47,114 nt of DNA, taken from assembly GCA_016215025.1 (NCBI GenBank), contig JACRMI010000011.1, forward strand, positions 1-47,114, written 5' to 3'. The notes under the pieces were generated by a model that worked only from the letters and a program-made list of their open reading frames with translations, was not told the origin of the DNA and ran no database searches. The translations under genes and the position numbers were made by a program. This document shows, piece after piece, positions 1 to 8,595 of the stretch; position 1 is the first letter of the stretch; each line of letters starts with the position of its first letter. The DNA is from Chloroflexota bacterium (GTDB taxonomy: Bacteria > Chloroflexota > Anaerolineae > UBA4142).

Positions 1-1
1 A

Positions 2-196
2 GTCATGGCACTTGCCTATGTCTGGTTAGTCCAGGTCGCCGTTCAGGTCGTCAAGCGGGGCTGGCGACACTGGGTTGATCGCAAGGCGCGGCGCACGTTG
101 AGCTATTTTCGCCTGGGTTGGAATTGGTTGAATCGTATGCTAGCACGCGATCAACATTTACCTTGCCCCATATTGGAGCTTGGTTTAGCAAAGTGA
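2..196 (+). CDS. C-terminal fragment of an IS4-like DDE transposase (5' end outside window)
   Basis: The reading frame is open from the window edge to the stop at 196. It ends with a VKRGWRHWVDRKARRTLSYF-type segment followed by FRLGWNWLNR. This resembles the extreme C-terminus of IS4-superfamily transposases found in Chloroflexota and cyanobacteria, where a basic RR.LS.F..G..W. segment follows the catalytic Glu region. No catalytic residue lies in the visible part, so the family call rests on the tail alone. Whether the element is intact upstream cannot be seen. Confidence 0.5.
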   Translation, partial: VMALAYVWLVQVAVQVVKRGWRHWVDRKARRTLSYFRLGWNWLNRMLARDQHLPCPILELGLAK

Positions 197-203
197 AAGT
201 ACC

Positions 204-338
204 TCAAGGTTCCAAGCAGATCTTATGCTATTGGTTGTGATGAATCTATGCCCTTGTGGCAATTACAATGAACCTGACAGGGAATGTGCGTGTTCACTAA
301 CCCAGGTCTTGCGTCATCAGAAACGAAGCGATTGACTC
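204..338 (+). pseudogene. Remnant of ComM/YifB-type Mg-chelatase-like ATPase
   Basis: In the frame containing 222-338 the translation reads MLLVVMNLCPCGNYNEPDRE, then CACSLTQVLRHQKR, and stops at about 338. This matches the central zinc-finger-like block of ComM/YifB proteins (VAAMNPCPCGYYGD..R.C.CS..QI.RY..R). In intact proteins the Mg-chelatase C-terminal domain follows and the ATPase precedes. Only about 40 codons remain here. A related segment just upstream is in another frame, so the copy is a decayed fragment. It lies directly behind the transposase end, which suggests the old gene was broken by insertion. Confidence 0.55.
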
Positions 339-806
339 AGCAGTCTTCGGATGGCTGGTTTTTTTCGCTAAAGGCACACTTGGCGAACGATATAATGTTG
401 GTTTCTGTCCAGTCAATAGTCGGTTCTGCCAAAACGTTAAACAGCTCATGCAACTTATGCCGGTGACGGACGATAATGATGCCCAGGGCTTTGAGGAAGT
501 GCCGATCTGGGTAGACCTTCGGATGACCGCGTTTCCTTTAAGCGTGAGCGGTCTATGATTTATGACCAACCTTCGGTGAATCAGTTTTGTTCAAGTACGC
601 GAAAGGATTCCAAAAACCACGCTATGTCGAGCATGGTTTTTGTTAATCAGGTATTGATACTGGCTTGCATCATCGGTAACTGTGACATCAACAAGTATAG
701 CCAACAAACCATGCCAAGCCTGCGAGAAGAGAGTAAAACCCACTTCACACATATTGCAATGCATGGATTGGAGCGCCACACCGCGCGCAGAATCTTGCGC
801 CGGCTT
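339..806. other. Intergenic stretch without a recognisable gene
   Basis: No reading frame here has a recognisable product, a convincing ribosome binding site or plausible codon use. It lies between the left-edge remnants and the 3' end of the minus-strand cytochrome c maturation cluster. The only structure I see is the hairpin at 611-642. It is probably decayed DNA, like the fragments before it. Confidence 0.5.
611..642. terminator. Terminator-like hairpin downstream of the ccm cluster
   Basis: An inverted repeat (CAAAAACCACGCT / AGCATGGTTTTTG, one mismatch) encloses a short loop, and T-runs follow on both strands. It lies about 165 bp beyond the last minus-strand gene and could end that long transcription unit. 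Confidence 0.4.
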
Positions 807-1229
807 TTATGGTCTCGCCGCAGGAGGCGCGGTAGGCGCAATGCTAGCCCCGCAGCGGCGGCAGAATTTGTCCCGTGCGTCAAATGGCTCGCCACAGTGC
901 GCGCACCTGCCATCTGCGGTGGCGACAGGCTGAGCGGTCACGACCGAATTTGTCTCAACAACGTCCAGTTGTTGAAGAATCGCGAGCGCCTTGGTTTCAT
1001 ATTTGCTGCGCAAGGTTTGATAATCCACATTGGAAAGTTTTCCCTGCATATGGTCAGATTCTAAATCCTTGATCGCACTGTACGTCGCTTCGCGCGCCGA
1101 CAATAGATTTTCCAAATTCGGATCCAGTTCGTCCGCAGTGACAAACGCAAGTTGCTCTTGGCGAAACAGCGGTTGAAACGCCAAGCCCAACGCGACCAAC
1201 GCGATGATGGCGATTATTATTGCACTCAT
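807..1229 (-). CDS. Membrane-anchored protein with C-terminal zinc ribbon, CcmI-like position
   Basis: This 140-residue protein has one N-terminal transmembrane helix (residues 3-20), a helical middle part of 40-90 with a LSAREATYSAIKDLESD-type stretch, and a C-terminal zinc ribbon with Cys109, Cys112, Cys123 and Cys126. The helical part after a single anchor resembles the N-terminal region of CcmI, the apocytochrome-binding subunit of the haem ligation module. The TPR domain of CcmI is replaced by the ribbon. It follows ccmH, as ccmI does in System I operons. GAGGAAAAACTATG gives a good start. A role in apocytochrome handling is inferred from position only. Confidence 0.65.
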   Translation of the reverse strand: MSAIIIAIIALVALGLAFQPLFRQEQLAFVTADELDPNLENLLSAREATYSAIKDLESDHMQGKLSNVDYQTLRSKYETKALAILQQLDVVETNSVVTAQPVATADGRCAHCGEPFDARDKFCRRCGASIAPTAPPAARP

Positions 1230-1239
1230 AGTTTTTCCT

Positions 1240-1286
1240 CAATTGGTAATTGGTAATTGGTAATTCGTAAATGAATTACCAATTAC
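1240..1286. repeat. Intergenic AATTGGT tandem and inverted repeat
   Basis: AATTGGT occurs three times in tandem, and AATTGGTAATTC is then mirrored by GAATTACCAATT, giving a perfect AT-rich hairpin between ccmH and the next gene. A similar string (AATTACCAATTAC) lies at about 17806-17819, upstream of hflC. It looks like filler repeat and is not a T-run terminator. Confidence 0.6.
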
Positions 1287-1290
1287 ATTT

Positions 1291-1761
1291 TTATTCATAT
1301 GCGCTCAATTCTCGATCCAATCGCGCGCGCAATTGATCGGGTGATGCGGGCAAGACCGGCACAGCATCGGCAGCCGCGACAGGTTGCGCGCGCGTGCGAA
1401 TCACCCATTGCCGCACGATCAACGCAAGCACACCCCCACCCAGTAGAATTACGATGAAGGGTGTGATGTACGCGCTGATATTAAAGCCCTCGGCTTTGGG
1501 CGCAGCGAGCACTTTGTCGCCATATTTACCGACGTAGAAATTCAGAATGTCGTCTTTGGTCTTGCCCTCGCCAAGCATCGAACGGATCTCGCCACGCATT
1601 TGTTCCGCGGTGCCGCAATCGCAGGTCGAGAGCACCATCGTGCAGCCGCACTGGCACATCAAGTTTGAGCCGATTTGATCTACGATTCCGTCTGCCGATG
1701 CGGGCATCACCGTGAACGCGAAGATCAAGATCAGCGCAAGCGCAAGTCGAATGAATCGCAT
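1291..1761 (-). CDS. ccmH: CcmH/NrfF-family cytochrome c maturation thioreductase
   Basis: The protein has 156 residues: a signal peptide (1-23), a short periplasmic domain and one transmembrane helix at about 98-117. The redox motif region reads LMCQCGC with Cys36, Cys38 and Cys40, and Cys47 and Cys49 follow. This is the Cys-rich version of the LRCxxC motif seen in many Gram-positive and Chloroflexota CcmH proteins. CcmH keeps apocytochrome CXXCH cysteines reduced and presents them to the CcmF haem lyase. I use the ATG at 1761; a GTG one codon upstream is also possible. It directly follows ccmF (10-bp gap), so the two should be co-transcribed. Confidence 0.88.
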   Translation of the reverse strand: MRFIRLALALILIFAFTVMPASADGIVDQIGSNLMCQCGCTMVLSTCDCGTAEQMRGEIRSMLGEGKTKDDILNFYVGKYGDKVLAAPKAEGFNISAYITPFIVILLGGGVLALIVRQWVIRTRAQPVAAADAVPVLPASPDQLRARLDRELSAYE

Positions 1762-1771
1762 CACGTCCTTC

Positions 1772-3778
1772 TTATTCGCTCGAGACCGAAATCAAACGCT
1801 CGCGTCCCGCCACGCGCGCCAGCGCCCGTTCTTCGCGCGGGTCAGGCAGCAACGCGATCACACTTCCAGAAATCAGCACGATCCAGCCGATCCACAGCCA
1901 GATGATCAACGGATTGATAATCACCTTCAATGATGCCGAGCCGTCGTCTTCCCAGCCCGCGAGGATGATGTACAAATCTTCGGCGGCGGTACTGCGCACC
2001 GCCATCTCCGACGACGGTTGATCCTGTTGCGGATAAAAATCCTTTTCGGGGAAGAGCATTCCGGCGGGCTGGTTTTTCTCCGTGACCGTCAGATTGGCGA
2101 TGACCGCGTCGTGGTTTTCGCGTGTCACCTCTTTCAAGCCGTCGAAGCGCACGGTGTACTGGCGTAATGTCACCGATTCACCCTTTTTCAAATTCGCTTG
2201 CGTATCGGTCTTGTAAAAGCTCGAACCGGCAACTCCGATCACCATAAGGATGACACCGACGTGAATGATATAGCCGCCGTACCGCCGCCGATTCCGTTCG
2301 ACGAGATTGAACAAGCCAAGCAATGGATTTTCCTGATACTGCTTGATCCGTGTGCGTACCCCACGATAGAATTCCAGCGCAATCGTCGCCAGCACGAACG
2401 CCGACACGCCGAACGAAATGAGTCCACCCGCATCTCGAATGCCGACGATGAAAAGCAGTACATCGAACAAAATGCCGAACGTGAGCGGTTTGATAAAGTT
2501 GCGAATGAGATTTTCTTTCGTCGCCCGTCGCCAGCCGATCAATGGGCAAATGCCGATCAGAATCACGAGCGCGAGGAAAATCGGACCGTTGACTCTTTCA
2601 AAGAATGGGGGACCCACGGTAATTTTCTTGCCGGTCACCGCTTCGCTGATCATCGGAAAAATCGTGCCCCAAAAAGTCGCAAACGCCGCGCCGACGAGAA
2701 TGAGGTTGTTGAGCAAGAACGATGACTCGCGGGAGACGAGCGAATCGAGTTCGTTGTCTTCTTTCAAATTGTCCATGCGGCTGAACAGGAACCAGAGGAA
2801 GATAAGAATCGTTGCGCCCATGAACACCAGAAAGTACGGTCCCATCGAACTGACGCCGAAAGCATGAACCGATTGGACGATGCCGCTGCGTGTGATGAAC
2901 GTGCCGAGGAGCGACAGAATGAATGTGAGCATGACCAACACGAGATTCCACACCTTGAGCATCCCACGCTTTTCCTGAATCATCACGCTGTGCAAGTATG
3001 CGGTCGCCGTGAGCCACGGCATCAACGAGGCATTCTCGACCGGATCCCAACCCCAGTAACCGCCCCACGAAAGCTCGACGTACGCCCACTGTCCACCAAA
3101 CAATAATCCAAGCGACAGCATCAGCCATGCGAAAAGCGTCCAGCGGCGCGTAGTTCGAATCCACACATCGTTTAAGCGTCCGGTGAAAAGCGCCGCCATC
3201 GCAAACGCAAAGGGAATGGTGAAACCGACGTAACCCAGGTACTGCGTGACCGGATGGAAGAACATGCCGATGTTTTGCAAAAGTGGATTGAGTCCCTGTC
3301 CATCCGCCGGGACAAAATCGAGCAATTTGAAAGGACTGGTGACTACTGTCATGAGAATCAAGAAGAAAGCTTCCGTAATCATCGTCACCGCGATCACGTA
3401 CGGAATCAACTCCTGGTGCTTGCGGCGATTTTGAACGAGTACTATCGCCGCAAACATCGCGAGCACCCAGCCCCAGAATAGCAGAGAACCTTCTTGACCG
3501 CCCCATAACGCCGAAAGGTTGTAGATGAACAGCTGCTTGAGCGCGGCATAGTGAGCGACGTACTCAACCTGGAATTCTCCCGTGAGCAAAAAGTATTCCA
3601 TGATCAAGACGGCAAGCGACAGCAAACCAAAGACGACGAACGTCGTGTTCTTTGCGCTCGCGATCCAATTGGGGCGCATTCGACGTGCGCCCAGGAACGA
3701 CACGCCCGTTGCGTAAATCGATAGTAAAAGTGCCAGCAACAAAGTAGCCGTGCCGACATCGGCGAGAATAATAGTCAT
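1772..3778 (-). CDS. ccmF: Cytochrome c haem lyase subunit CcmF
   Basis: The protein has 668 residues, the usual CcmF length, with many transmembrane helices. The tryptophan-rich WWD haem-handling loop lies at about 228-256 (WGGYWGWDPVENASLMPWL). The upstream signatures ALWGGQEGSLLFWGW (90-104) and the Phe-His-Pro block near 173-176 are also present. A long extracytoplasmic C-terminal loop and a final helix complete it. CcmF takes haem from CcmE and attaches it to apocytochrome c. The start is fixed by GGAGGTAATAATG. It lies between the two ccmE genes and ccmH. The exporter and haem-delivery genes ccmA, ccmB, ccmC and ccmD are not in this window. Confidence 0.95.
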   Translation of the reverse strand: MTIILADVGTATLLLALLLSIYATGVSFLGARRMRPNWIASAKNTTFVVFGLLSLAVLIMEYFLLTGEFQVEYVAHYAALKQLFIYNLSALWGGQEGSLLFWGWVLAMFAAIVLVQNRRKHQELIPYVIAVTMITEAFFLILMTVVTSPFKLLDFVPADGQGLNPLLQNIGMFFHPVTQYLGYVGFTIPFAFAMAALFTGRLNDVWIRTTRRWTLFAWLMLSLGLLFGGQWAYVELSWGGYWGWDPVENASLMPWLTATAYLHSVMIQEKRGMLKVWNLVLVMLTFILSLLGTFITRSGIVQSVHAFGVSSMGPYFLVFMGATILIFLWFLFSRMDNLKEDNELDSLVSRESSFLLNNLILVGAAFATFWGTIFPMISEAVTGKKITVGPPFFERVNGPIFLALVILIGICPLIGWRRATKENLIRNFIKPLTFGILFDVLLFIVGIRDAGGLISFGVSAFVLATIALEFYRGVRTRIKQYQENPLLGLFNLVERNRRRYGGYIIHVGVILMVIGVAGSSFYKTDTQANLKKGESVTLRQYTVRFDGLKEVTRENHDAVIANLTVTEKNQPAGMLFPEKDFYPQQDQPSSEMAVRSTAAEDLYIILAGWEDDGSASLKVIINPLIIWLWIGWIVLISGSVIALLPDPREERALARVAGRERLISVSSE

Positions 3779-3882
3779 TATTACCTCCAGAAGATAAGGG
3801 AGAGGAAAGCCGAAAGGGAAATAACGGAAATGAAGGAAATGAGGGCAAGCCGTCTTCGCCTTCTATTGCCTTCTGCGCCCTC

Positions 3883-4326
3883 TTATCCCTTCTCCGGTTC
3901 ATATTTCGACGGACATTTCACGAGAATATTTGTCGCGTTGAATACGCCCTCGCGCGTGTACTTGCCTTCGACCACGACCGTTTCACCGTTTTCCATCGTA
4001 TCGGGAACTGGACCGACGAAAACGACCGGGAACATATCGCCCGCTTCGTCGATATGGAACTTGAGCGTCAATGTCTTGACATTCCAATCGATGCTTTCTT
4101 TGTGCAGTGGACCCGATACGCGGACCATCTTGTCGAAGAACGCCGCGCCCTCGGCTTGCGCTTGCGCTTTGAGTTCCGGTACCGTCATATAGTACATCGA
4201 GTTTTCTTGGAAACTCGAAATGGCGAGAAACGCCATCGCCGCGATCACAACCACGATCACCACGACGAAACGCGGTTTTAAACCAGACGATTTCTTCGCA
4301 ACCGGTTGAGGAATTGTTGCTTGCAT
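3883..4326 (-). CDS. ccmE: CcmE-type haem chaperone, CxxxY variant (copy nearest ccmF)
   Basis: The protein has 147 residues with one N-terminal membrane anchor (about 20-37) and a beta-barrel OB-fold domain from 45 to 135. CcmE carries haem from the CcmABCD exporter to CcmF. In E. coli the haem binds covalently to a histidine in HxxxY. Here the motif is Cys138-Pro-Ser-Lys-Tyr142 (CxxxY), the variant known from archaea and some Desulfovibrio-type bacteria. I chose the ATG at 4326, with GGAG nine bases upstream, over a TTG five codons earlier. A second ccmE lies 28 bp upstream. Confidence 0.9.
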   Translation of the reverse strand: MQATIPQPVAKKSSGLKPRFVVVIVVVIAAMAFLAISSFQENSMYYMTVPELKAQAQAEGAAFFDKMVRVSGPLHKESIDWNVKTLTLKFHIDEAGDMFPVVFVGPVPDTMENGETVVVEGKYTREGVFNATNILVKCPSKYEPEKG

Positions 4327-4354
4327 AATTCCAATCTCCAATCTCTAATCTCTC

Positions 4355-4780
4355 TCACATCGCCGGAACGTATTGATGCGGACACTTGATGAGCAAGTTG
4401 TATGCGGTGAACGTGCCATCGCGGCTGAGTTCGCCTTCGACGATTGCCGTCGAGCCATCGCGAAAAGTGTCGGGCGCGAAGCCGCGATACGTGACCGTGA
4501 GATTGCGTTTTTCACCTTGTAGTTGAAACGTCAGCGAGCGCGTCGCGTTATCCCAGTTGATCGTTCCCGGCACGATGAGTCCGCCCACCCGCACTTTACT
4601 CGTCTGCGCGCTTTGCGCGACCAGTTCATCGACCGTCACGTAATAATTCGTGAGTGGCGAGCGTGTGATCGCAAAGAACACGTGCGCGAGCACCGGCACG
4701 AGAATCGCGATGATGATCACATAGCGCCAACGGATGTTGAATCCTTGCCGTTCCTGAACTCTGGGTATGGTAGTAGCCAT
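4355..4780 (-). CDS. Second CcmE-type haem chaperone, CxxxY variant
   Basis: This 141-residue paralogue has the same layout: anchor at 19-38, OB-fold barrel and a C-terminal Cys133-Pro-His-Gln-Tyr137 motif. Identity to the neighbouring copy is clear at the motif and in the G..V...G.L..DGTF.A.N.L.KCP segment, but modest elsewhere, so the duplication is old. AGGAGTTCAAATG fixes the start at 4780; reading further upstream would give a non-conserved extension. Two adjacent CcmE copies suggest either a division of labour or a heteromeric chaperone. That is inference. Confidence 0.88.
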   Translation of the reverse strand: MATTIPRVQERQGFNIRWRYVIIIAILVPVLAHVFFAITRSPLTNYYVTVDELVAQSAQTSKVRVGGLIVPGTINWDNATRSLTFQLQGEKRNLTVTYRGFAPDTFRDGSTAIVEGELSRDGTFTAYNLLIKCPHQYVPAM

Positions 4781-4852
4781 TTGAACTCCTAATGTATTTC
4801 GTGGTGCGTGGTAAGCGGTGCGTATGACGGAACACATACCACGCAATACGTT

Positions 4853-5428
4853 CTATCTCACCGCACTCCACAACGAATGCAGAGCATCCGCACCTTGTTC
4901 TGGACTGGCGGCAAGCCAAACGATCTTATCGTTCACGGCGTAAAAGAAATGTTGTTGTCCTTGCCCTGTGGCGGTAAACAACCTTCGTCCACTGATGTTC
5001 AGTTCGTTCAGGTCTTTGAACATCGCATTATCGGGACCGATTTTTTCCGCCATCTGCGCGACCATATCGATGGCTGCCTTGTCGTCTTTCGCTTGACCCA
5101 CCCAGAGCAGCGCTTCATCTTTGCCATAGTGCGCCATATAGCCGGTGAGCAGATCAAATCCCTTCCCGTGCAGTTGCGCAAATTCCGCGAGTGCTTGCGT
5201 TCCCGTCATGGTCTGCGTCAGCGCAAGCGATCCTGCTTTGCTGGGAACACCTTCCTTGTTTAACGTCGAAGGCACGATGGTGATGTTCGGATTCACTGTT
5301 GGATTTGCGACAGCTGAAGCACTTTCCGCTACCGTTGGGCGCGGATTGACCCAGGTTGTCCATACAAGATATATCCCCAGGAAAACGACCGTGCCGAGCA
5401 TAATCGCTAAAATAAAATTACGAGACAT
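4853..5428 (-). CDS. Membrane-anchored protein of unknown function in the ccm cluster
   Basis: The 191-residue protein has one N-terminal transmembrane helix (5-25), a low-complexity Ser/Ala/Pro linker to about residue 65 and a globular extracytoplasmic domain from about 70 to 190. There are no cysteines and no recognised motif in the globular part. AAGGACATCCATG supports the start. It sits between a HlyD-type adaptor and ccmE on the same strand and is probably co-transcribed. The domain region (HGKGFDLLTGYMAHYG, then ISGRRLFTATGQGQQHFFYA) looks well folded. I cannot assign it. Confidence 0.6.
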   Translation of the reverse strand: MSRNFILAIMLGTVVFLGIYLVWTTWVNPRPTVAESASAVANPTVNPNITIVPSTLNKEGVPSKAGSLALTQTMTGTQALAEFAQLHGKGFDLLTGYMAHYGKDEALLWVGQAKDDKAAIDMVAQMAEKIGPDNAMFKDLNELNISGRRLFTATGQGQQHFFYAVNDKIVWLAASPEQGADALHSLWSAVR

Positions 5429-5452
5429 GGATGTCCTTTCCGATCTAAAATG

Positions 5453-6783
5453 TTAGTGCCCCATCGTAGTACGCATCAACACCATCCCTGCGCCGCCATC
5501 CGATTGGGTCGTTTGCGGTTGGTTCATTACGACGACATCGCCTTCGCGCAAACCACTCTTCACTTCAACCTGCGTGTCATTCGACAGACCAATTACGACG
5601 GGAACTGGGATCGTTTGTCCCTGCGATTCCACCATCACCAGCTTTCCGTTGGCTTGGGAGCGAATGGCACGCAGTGGAACAAGTAACACGTTATCACGAC
5701 GCTCGACGCTAACCGTGAGATTAGCCGTCATGCCCGGTTTGATCTTGTCATCCGGATTCGCGACCGTTACCATCACCGGATAATCGACGACCCCGGAGGT
5801 CACCATGCCGACCGGGCTGATCGTCGTCAGCGTCCCATGGTACATTGCGCCCGGAAGCGCATCGACTGAAATCATTGCCGTGTCGTCAAGCTCCAGCTTC
5901 ACCATGTCCACTTCCGAGACCATCGCTTTGACTTGAAGTTTTGTCACATCCACCATCGTCACGGCGGCTGCCATGCCGGTCGAATCGCCCGCGCCATAAT
6001 TCACCGCCGAGACGATCCCATCGAAGGGTGCAACAAGCTTCAGCTTTTCAAGATTACGTTGGGCTTGATCGACTGACAGTTTTGCGCTATCCAAAGTGGC
6101 TTGCGCGGAACGAATCGAGGTGTCTAAATTTTTTTGTGCCTGCTCAAGCGCAGTCTGAGCCAGCTTCAGCGAAACTTCAGTTTGGCGCAAAGCAGAATCG
6201 TTGATGCTCGTCGCCGCGATTTGATAATTCGCTTGCGCCGATTCAAAGTCGAGCGAGGCTTGTTGGAGCGCGGCGGCTTGCGCGGTCATTCCGATATCCG
6301 GACGCCAGGCAATTGCGTTGTAATCATTACATTCTTGGCGCGCGCGGTGTCCAAGGTCGCTTGCGCGCTGGTGACATTCGATTCTGCCAGGCGAACTGCC
6401 AATTGTGATTTGCCCTGGGTGGCATCGTATGCCGACTCCGCGTTGGCAAGGTTGGTCTGCACCGTTTTGAGCGCAAGCTGCAAATCGGTCGAATCCAACT
6501 GCATCAACAGTTGTCCCTTCTTTACCCGGTCGCCGACTTGAACCGCAACCGTCGCCACTCGTCCCGAAGACGAAAAGGAAAACGCCGCCGTGTAGGGAGC
6601 GAAAACATTGCCTGCCGCGTTCACCGTTGCAGTCAACGATCCTCGCGTCACGGTCGCCGTTTGAGCACCGCTTCGCGCGTTCGAAGACGCGGCATTCGCC
6701 ATTACGCGTTGCCAACCGAACACACCGGCAACGATCAACAAAACAACGATGACGCCGCCGACGATAAGAACATTGCGTTTCAT
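5453..6783 (-). pseudogene. HlyD/MacA-type periplasmic adaptor, frameshifted at about 6290-6320
   Basis: Two overlapping frames together make a complete membrane fusion protein. The first (6783 down to 6286) has an N-terminal membrane helix and the biotinyl-lipoyl half (TVTRGSLTATVNAAGNV, GDRVKKGQLLMQLDSTDLQL) and runs into the coiled coil. The second continues the coiled coil from about 6310 (ALQQASLDFESAQANYQIAA), then the second lipoyl half (LVAPFDGIVSAVNYGAGD), the beta-barrel and the membrane-proximal domain (LLVPLRAIRSQANGKLVMV). Such adaptors couple ABC or RND exporters to the exterior. No exporter gene adjoins it. A single indel separates the halves, either a real mutation or a sequencing error. 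Confidence 0.8.
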
Positions 6784-6801
6784 GTTTGCGTCTCTTCTCG
6801 C

Positions 6802-6839
6802 TCAAATTTCCAAAGTTTGCGCAAACTTTGGAAATTTGA
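6802..6839. repeat. 38-bp perfect palindrome upstream of the HlyD-type gene
   Basis: The 19-base arm TCAAATTTCCAAAGTTTGC is followed at once by its exact reverse complement. It lies 18 bp before the start codon of the adaptor gene, inside its leader. No T-run follows, so it does not look like a terminator. It could form a cruciform, an RNA hairpin that masks the leader, or be a small palindromic repeat unit. Confidence 0.7.
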
Positions 6840-6850
6840 ATGACAACAAT

Positions 6851-7799
6851 CTATTTTCGCCACGTCGCGCCGCCATCCTCACTGGTATACACGCGCCCTT
6901 GTCCATCCACAACGAGCCAGCGCGACGGGTTTGCCGAACTGATTGCCATCGTCATCAAATCCTTGCCGTTCATCGCAACGCGATTCCATCCTGTGCCTTC
7001 GGCGTTACTTCGATACAAGCCCGATCCGGTTCCGACGAAAACGATGCGCAGATCGCGTGGGGCTTGCGCCAACGTCATCGCGATTTTTCGATCAAACCCA
7101 GGTGCGGCTTGCCAGGTTTTGCCGCCATTGATGCTCTTGAGCAACCCTTGTCCATCGTTGCCGCGTAGAGCGTTTCGGGCGAGGTCGGAACAACGGCGAG
7201 TGCAAGCGCACTGTCAGGTAATTCTTTCGAAACGATTGTCCAAGTCGCGCCGGCGTCGTCACTGCGCCACAAGCCATAATTAACAACTTGCGCGAAGAAC
7301 GTATGTGGATTCGATGAGGAGACCGCAAAGCCGTGAATGTCCTGATCGGGCAAATTCGTAGGAATGAATTTCCAATTGACGCCGCCATCATCGCTCTGCA
7401 CAAACACTTCGTGCCCTGCTGCAATGACGATGTTATCAATCACCGCGAGATTCACACTTGCCCTGGCGGGAACGCAGGTGCCAGGGTCACATCGCCTTGA
7501 CGCAACATAGGCAACCACGTAACGCCGCCGTCGATATTTTTCATCACGCCATTGTGATGTCCGAAATAAACGATGTTGGGATCGCGTGGATCGAACGCGA
7601 GTGTGTGGTAATCGGTCGTGTTCAAAGCGGAGATCGAAACGGGGACGTCGGAGAATGCGCCGACGAGAAAAACCCATTGATCGCGCAATGCCAGTGCGCC
7701 GGTCGCATCGACGAGCAAAACACAAGCGGCGACGATGAGCACGCTTCGCGCGTCGCGGGGTGTCCATGCAGAACGAGGAATCGTATTAGCTTTCGACAC
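6851..7799 (-). pseudogene. BNR/sortilin-like beta-propeller membrane protein, frameshifted twice
   Basis: Three consecutive frames join into one protein. 7799 to about 7455 has a transmembrane helix and the first blades (DPRDPNIVYFGHHNGV, KNIDGGVTWLPML). About 7450 to 7140 continues (GHEVFVQSDDGGVNWKF, YGLWRSDDAGATWTIV). 7144 to 6851 ends it (LLKSINGGKTWQA, VYTSEDGGATWRK). The SxDGGxTW Asp-boxes are typical of BNR/Ycf48-like propellers, often used in assembly of membrane redox complexes or as extracellular sensors. The breaks fall near short G or C runs. I use the GTG at 7799, with AGAGG upstream; it overlaps the lgt end by 14 bp. Confidence 0.75.
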
Positions 7800-8595
7800 C
7801 GACGATCCTCTTTGATCGTTGACCGAGGTCACCTTGGTGATTGAGCCACACAGCTAGCGGTACGGCAAGCGCCATGACGATGAACGCAATGATCTGCGCT
7901 TGGCGAAAGTTTGCAAAATAAATATTGTCTTCGCGCACGTACGAGATAAAAAATCTGCCGAACGAATAGAGCGTCGCATAAACCAAAAAGAGCACACCAT
8001 TGCCGCGTACGCGGTCGCGCAATTTCCAGATGAGCGCAAACACGAACAAATTCCAGACTACTTCGTAAAGTTGCGCGGGTTGATAGGCAATCGTGTGATC
8101 CGGCACCATCGCATTCGGATTCGTCCACACGATTGACCAGGGCAGCGGCGGATTGGTTGCGACGCCGTAGTTATCGCCATTGATGAAACAACCGATGCGC
8201 GCGATCGCTTGTGCGAGCGGGACCGCTGGGGCAGTGGCGTCTAGCAGCTGCCCCAGTCCAAGCCGGCGCACTCGCGCGTAGAGAACTGCGGCGATGAATC
8301 CGCCGATGAGTGCACCATAAATCGCCAATCCCGCCGTGCCAAAGATCGCCATAGGATTGGCGGCATACGTATCCCAGTTATCGACGACGTGAAACAGTCG
8401 CGCGCCGATTAGTCCGGCGACAATGCCCCATAGCGCGCCGTCGTAGATTTCGCCGGAAACGATTCCACGCCGTTTCGCTTCACGCACGGAAAGCCATAAG
8501 CCGACAGCGACACCGATAGCGATAAATGTGCCGTACCAACCGACGTGAAAATGCCCAATCGAAAAAATGATTGGATCAAGGTCAAGACGTATCAT
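7786..8595 (-). CDS. lgt: Prolipoprotein diacylglyceryl transferase
   Basis: The protein has 269 residues with seven predicted membrane helices. It transfers the diacylglyceryl group from phosphatidylglycerol to the lipobox cysteine of prolipoproteins. The Lgt signature region reads ARIGCFINGDNYG, and the N-terminal IGWYG-type loop (HFHVGWYGTF) and the final RYFISYVRED-like segment (GRFFISYVREDNIYF) are present. The ATG at 8595 overlaps the stop of the preceding lipoprotein gene (TAATG), so translation is probably coupled. At least two putative lipoproteins in this window are natural substrates. Confidence 0.92.
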   Translation of the reverse strand: MIRLDLDPIIFSIGHFHVGWYGTFIAIGVAVGLWLSVREAKRRGIVSGEIYDGALWGIVAGLIGARLFHVVDNWDTYAANPMAIFGTAGLAIYGALIGGFIAAVLYARVRRLGLGQLLDATAPAVPLAQAIARIGCFINGDNYGVATNPPLPWSIVWTNPNAMVPDHTIAYQPAQLYEVVWNLFVFALIWKLRDRVRGNGVLFLVYATLYSFGRFFISYVREDNIYFANFRQAQIIAFIVMALAVPLAVWLNHQGDLGQRSKRIVGVES

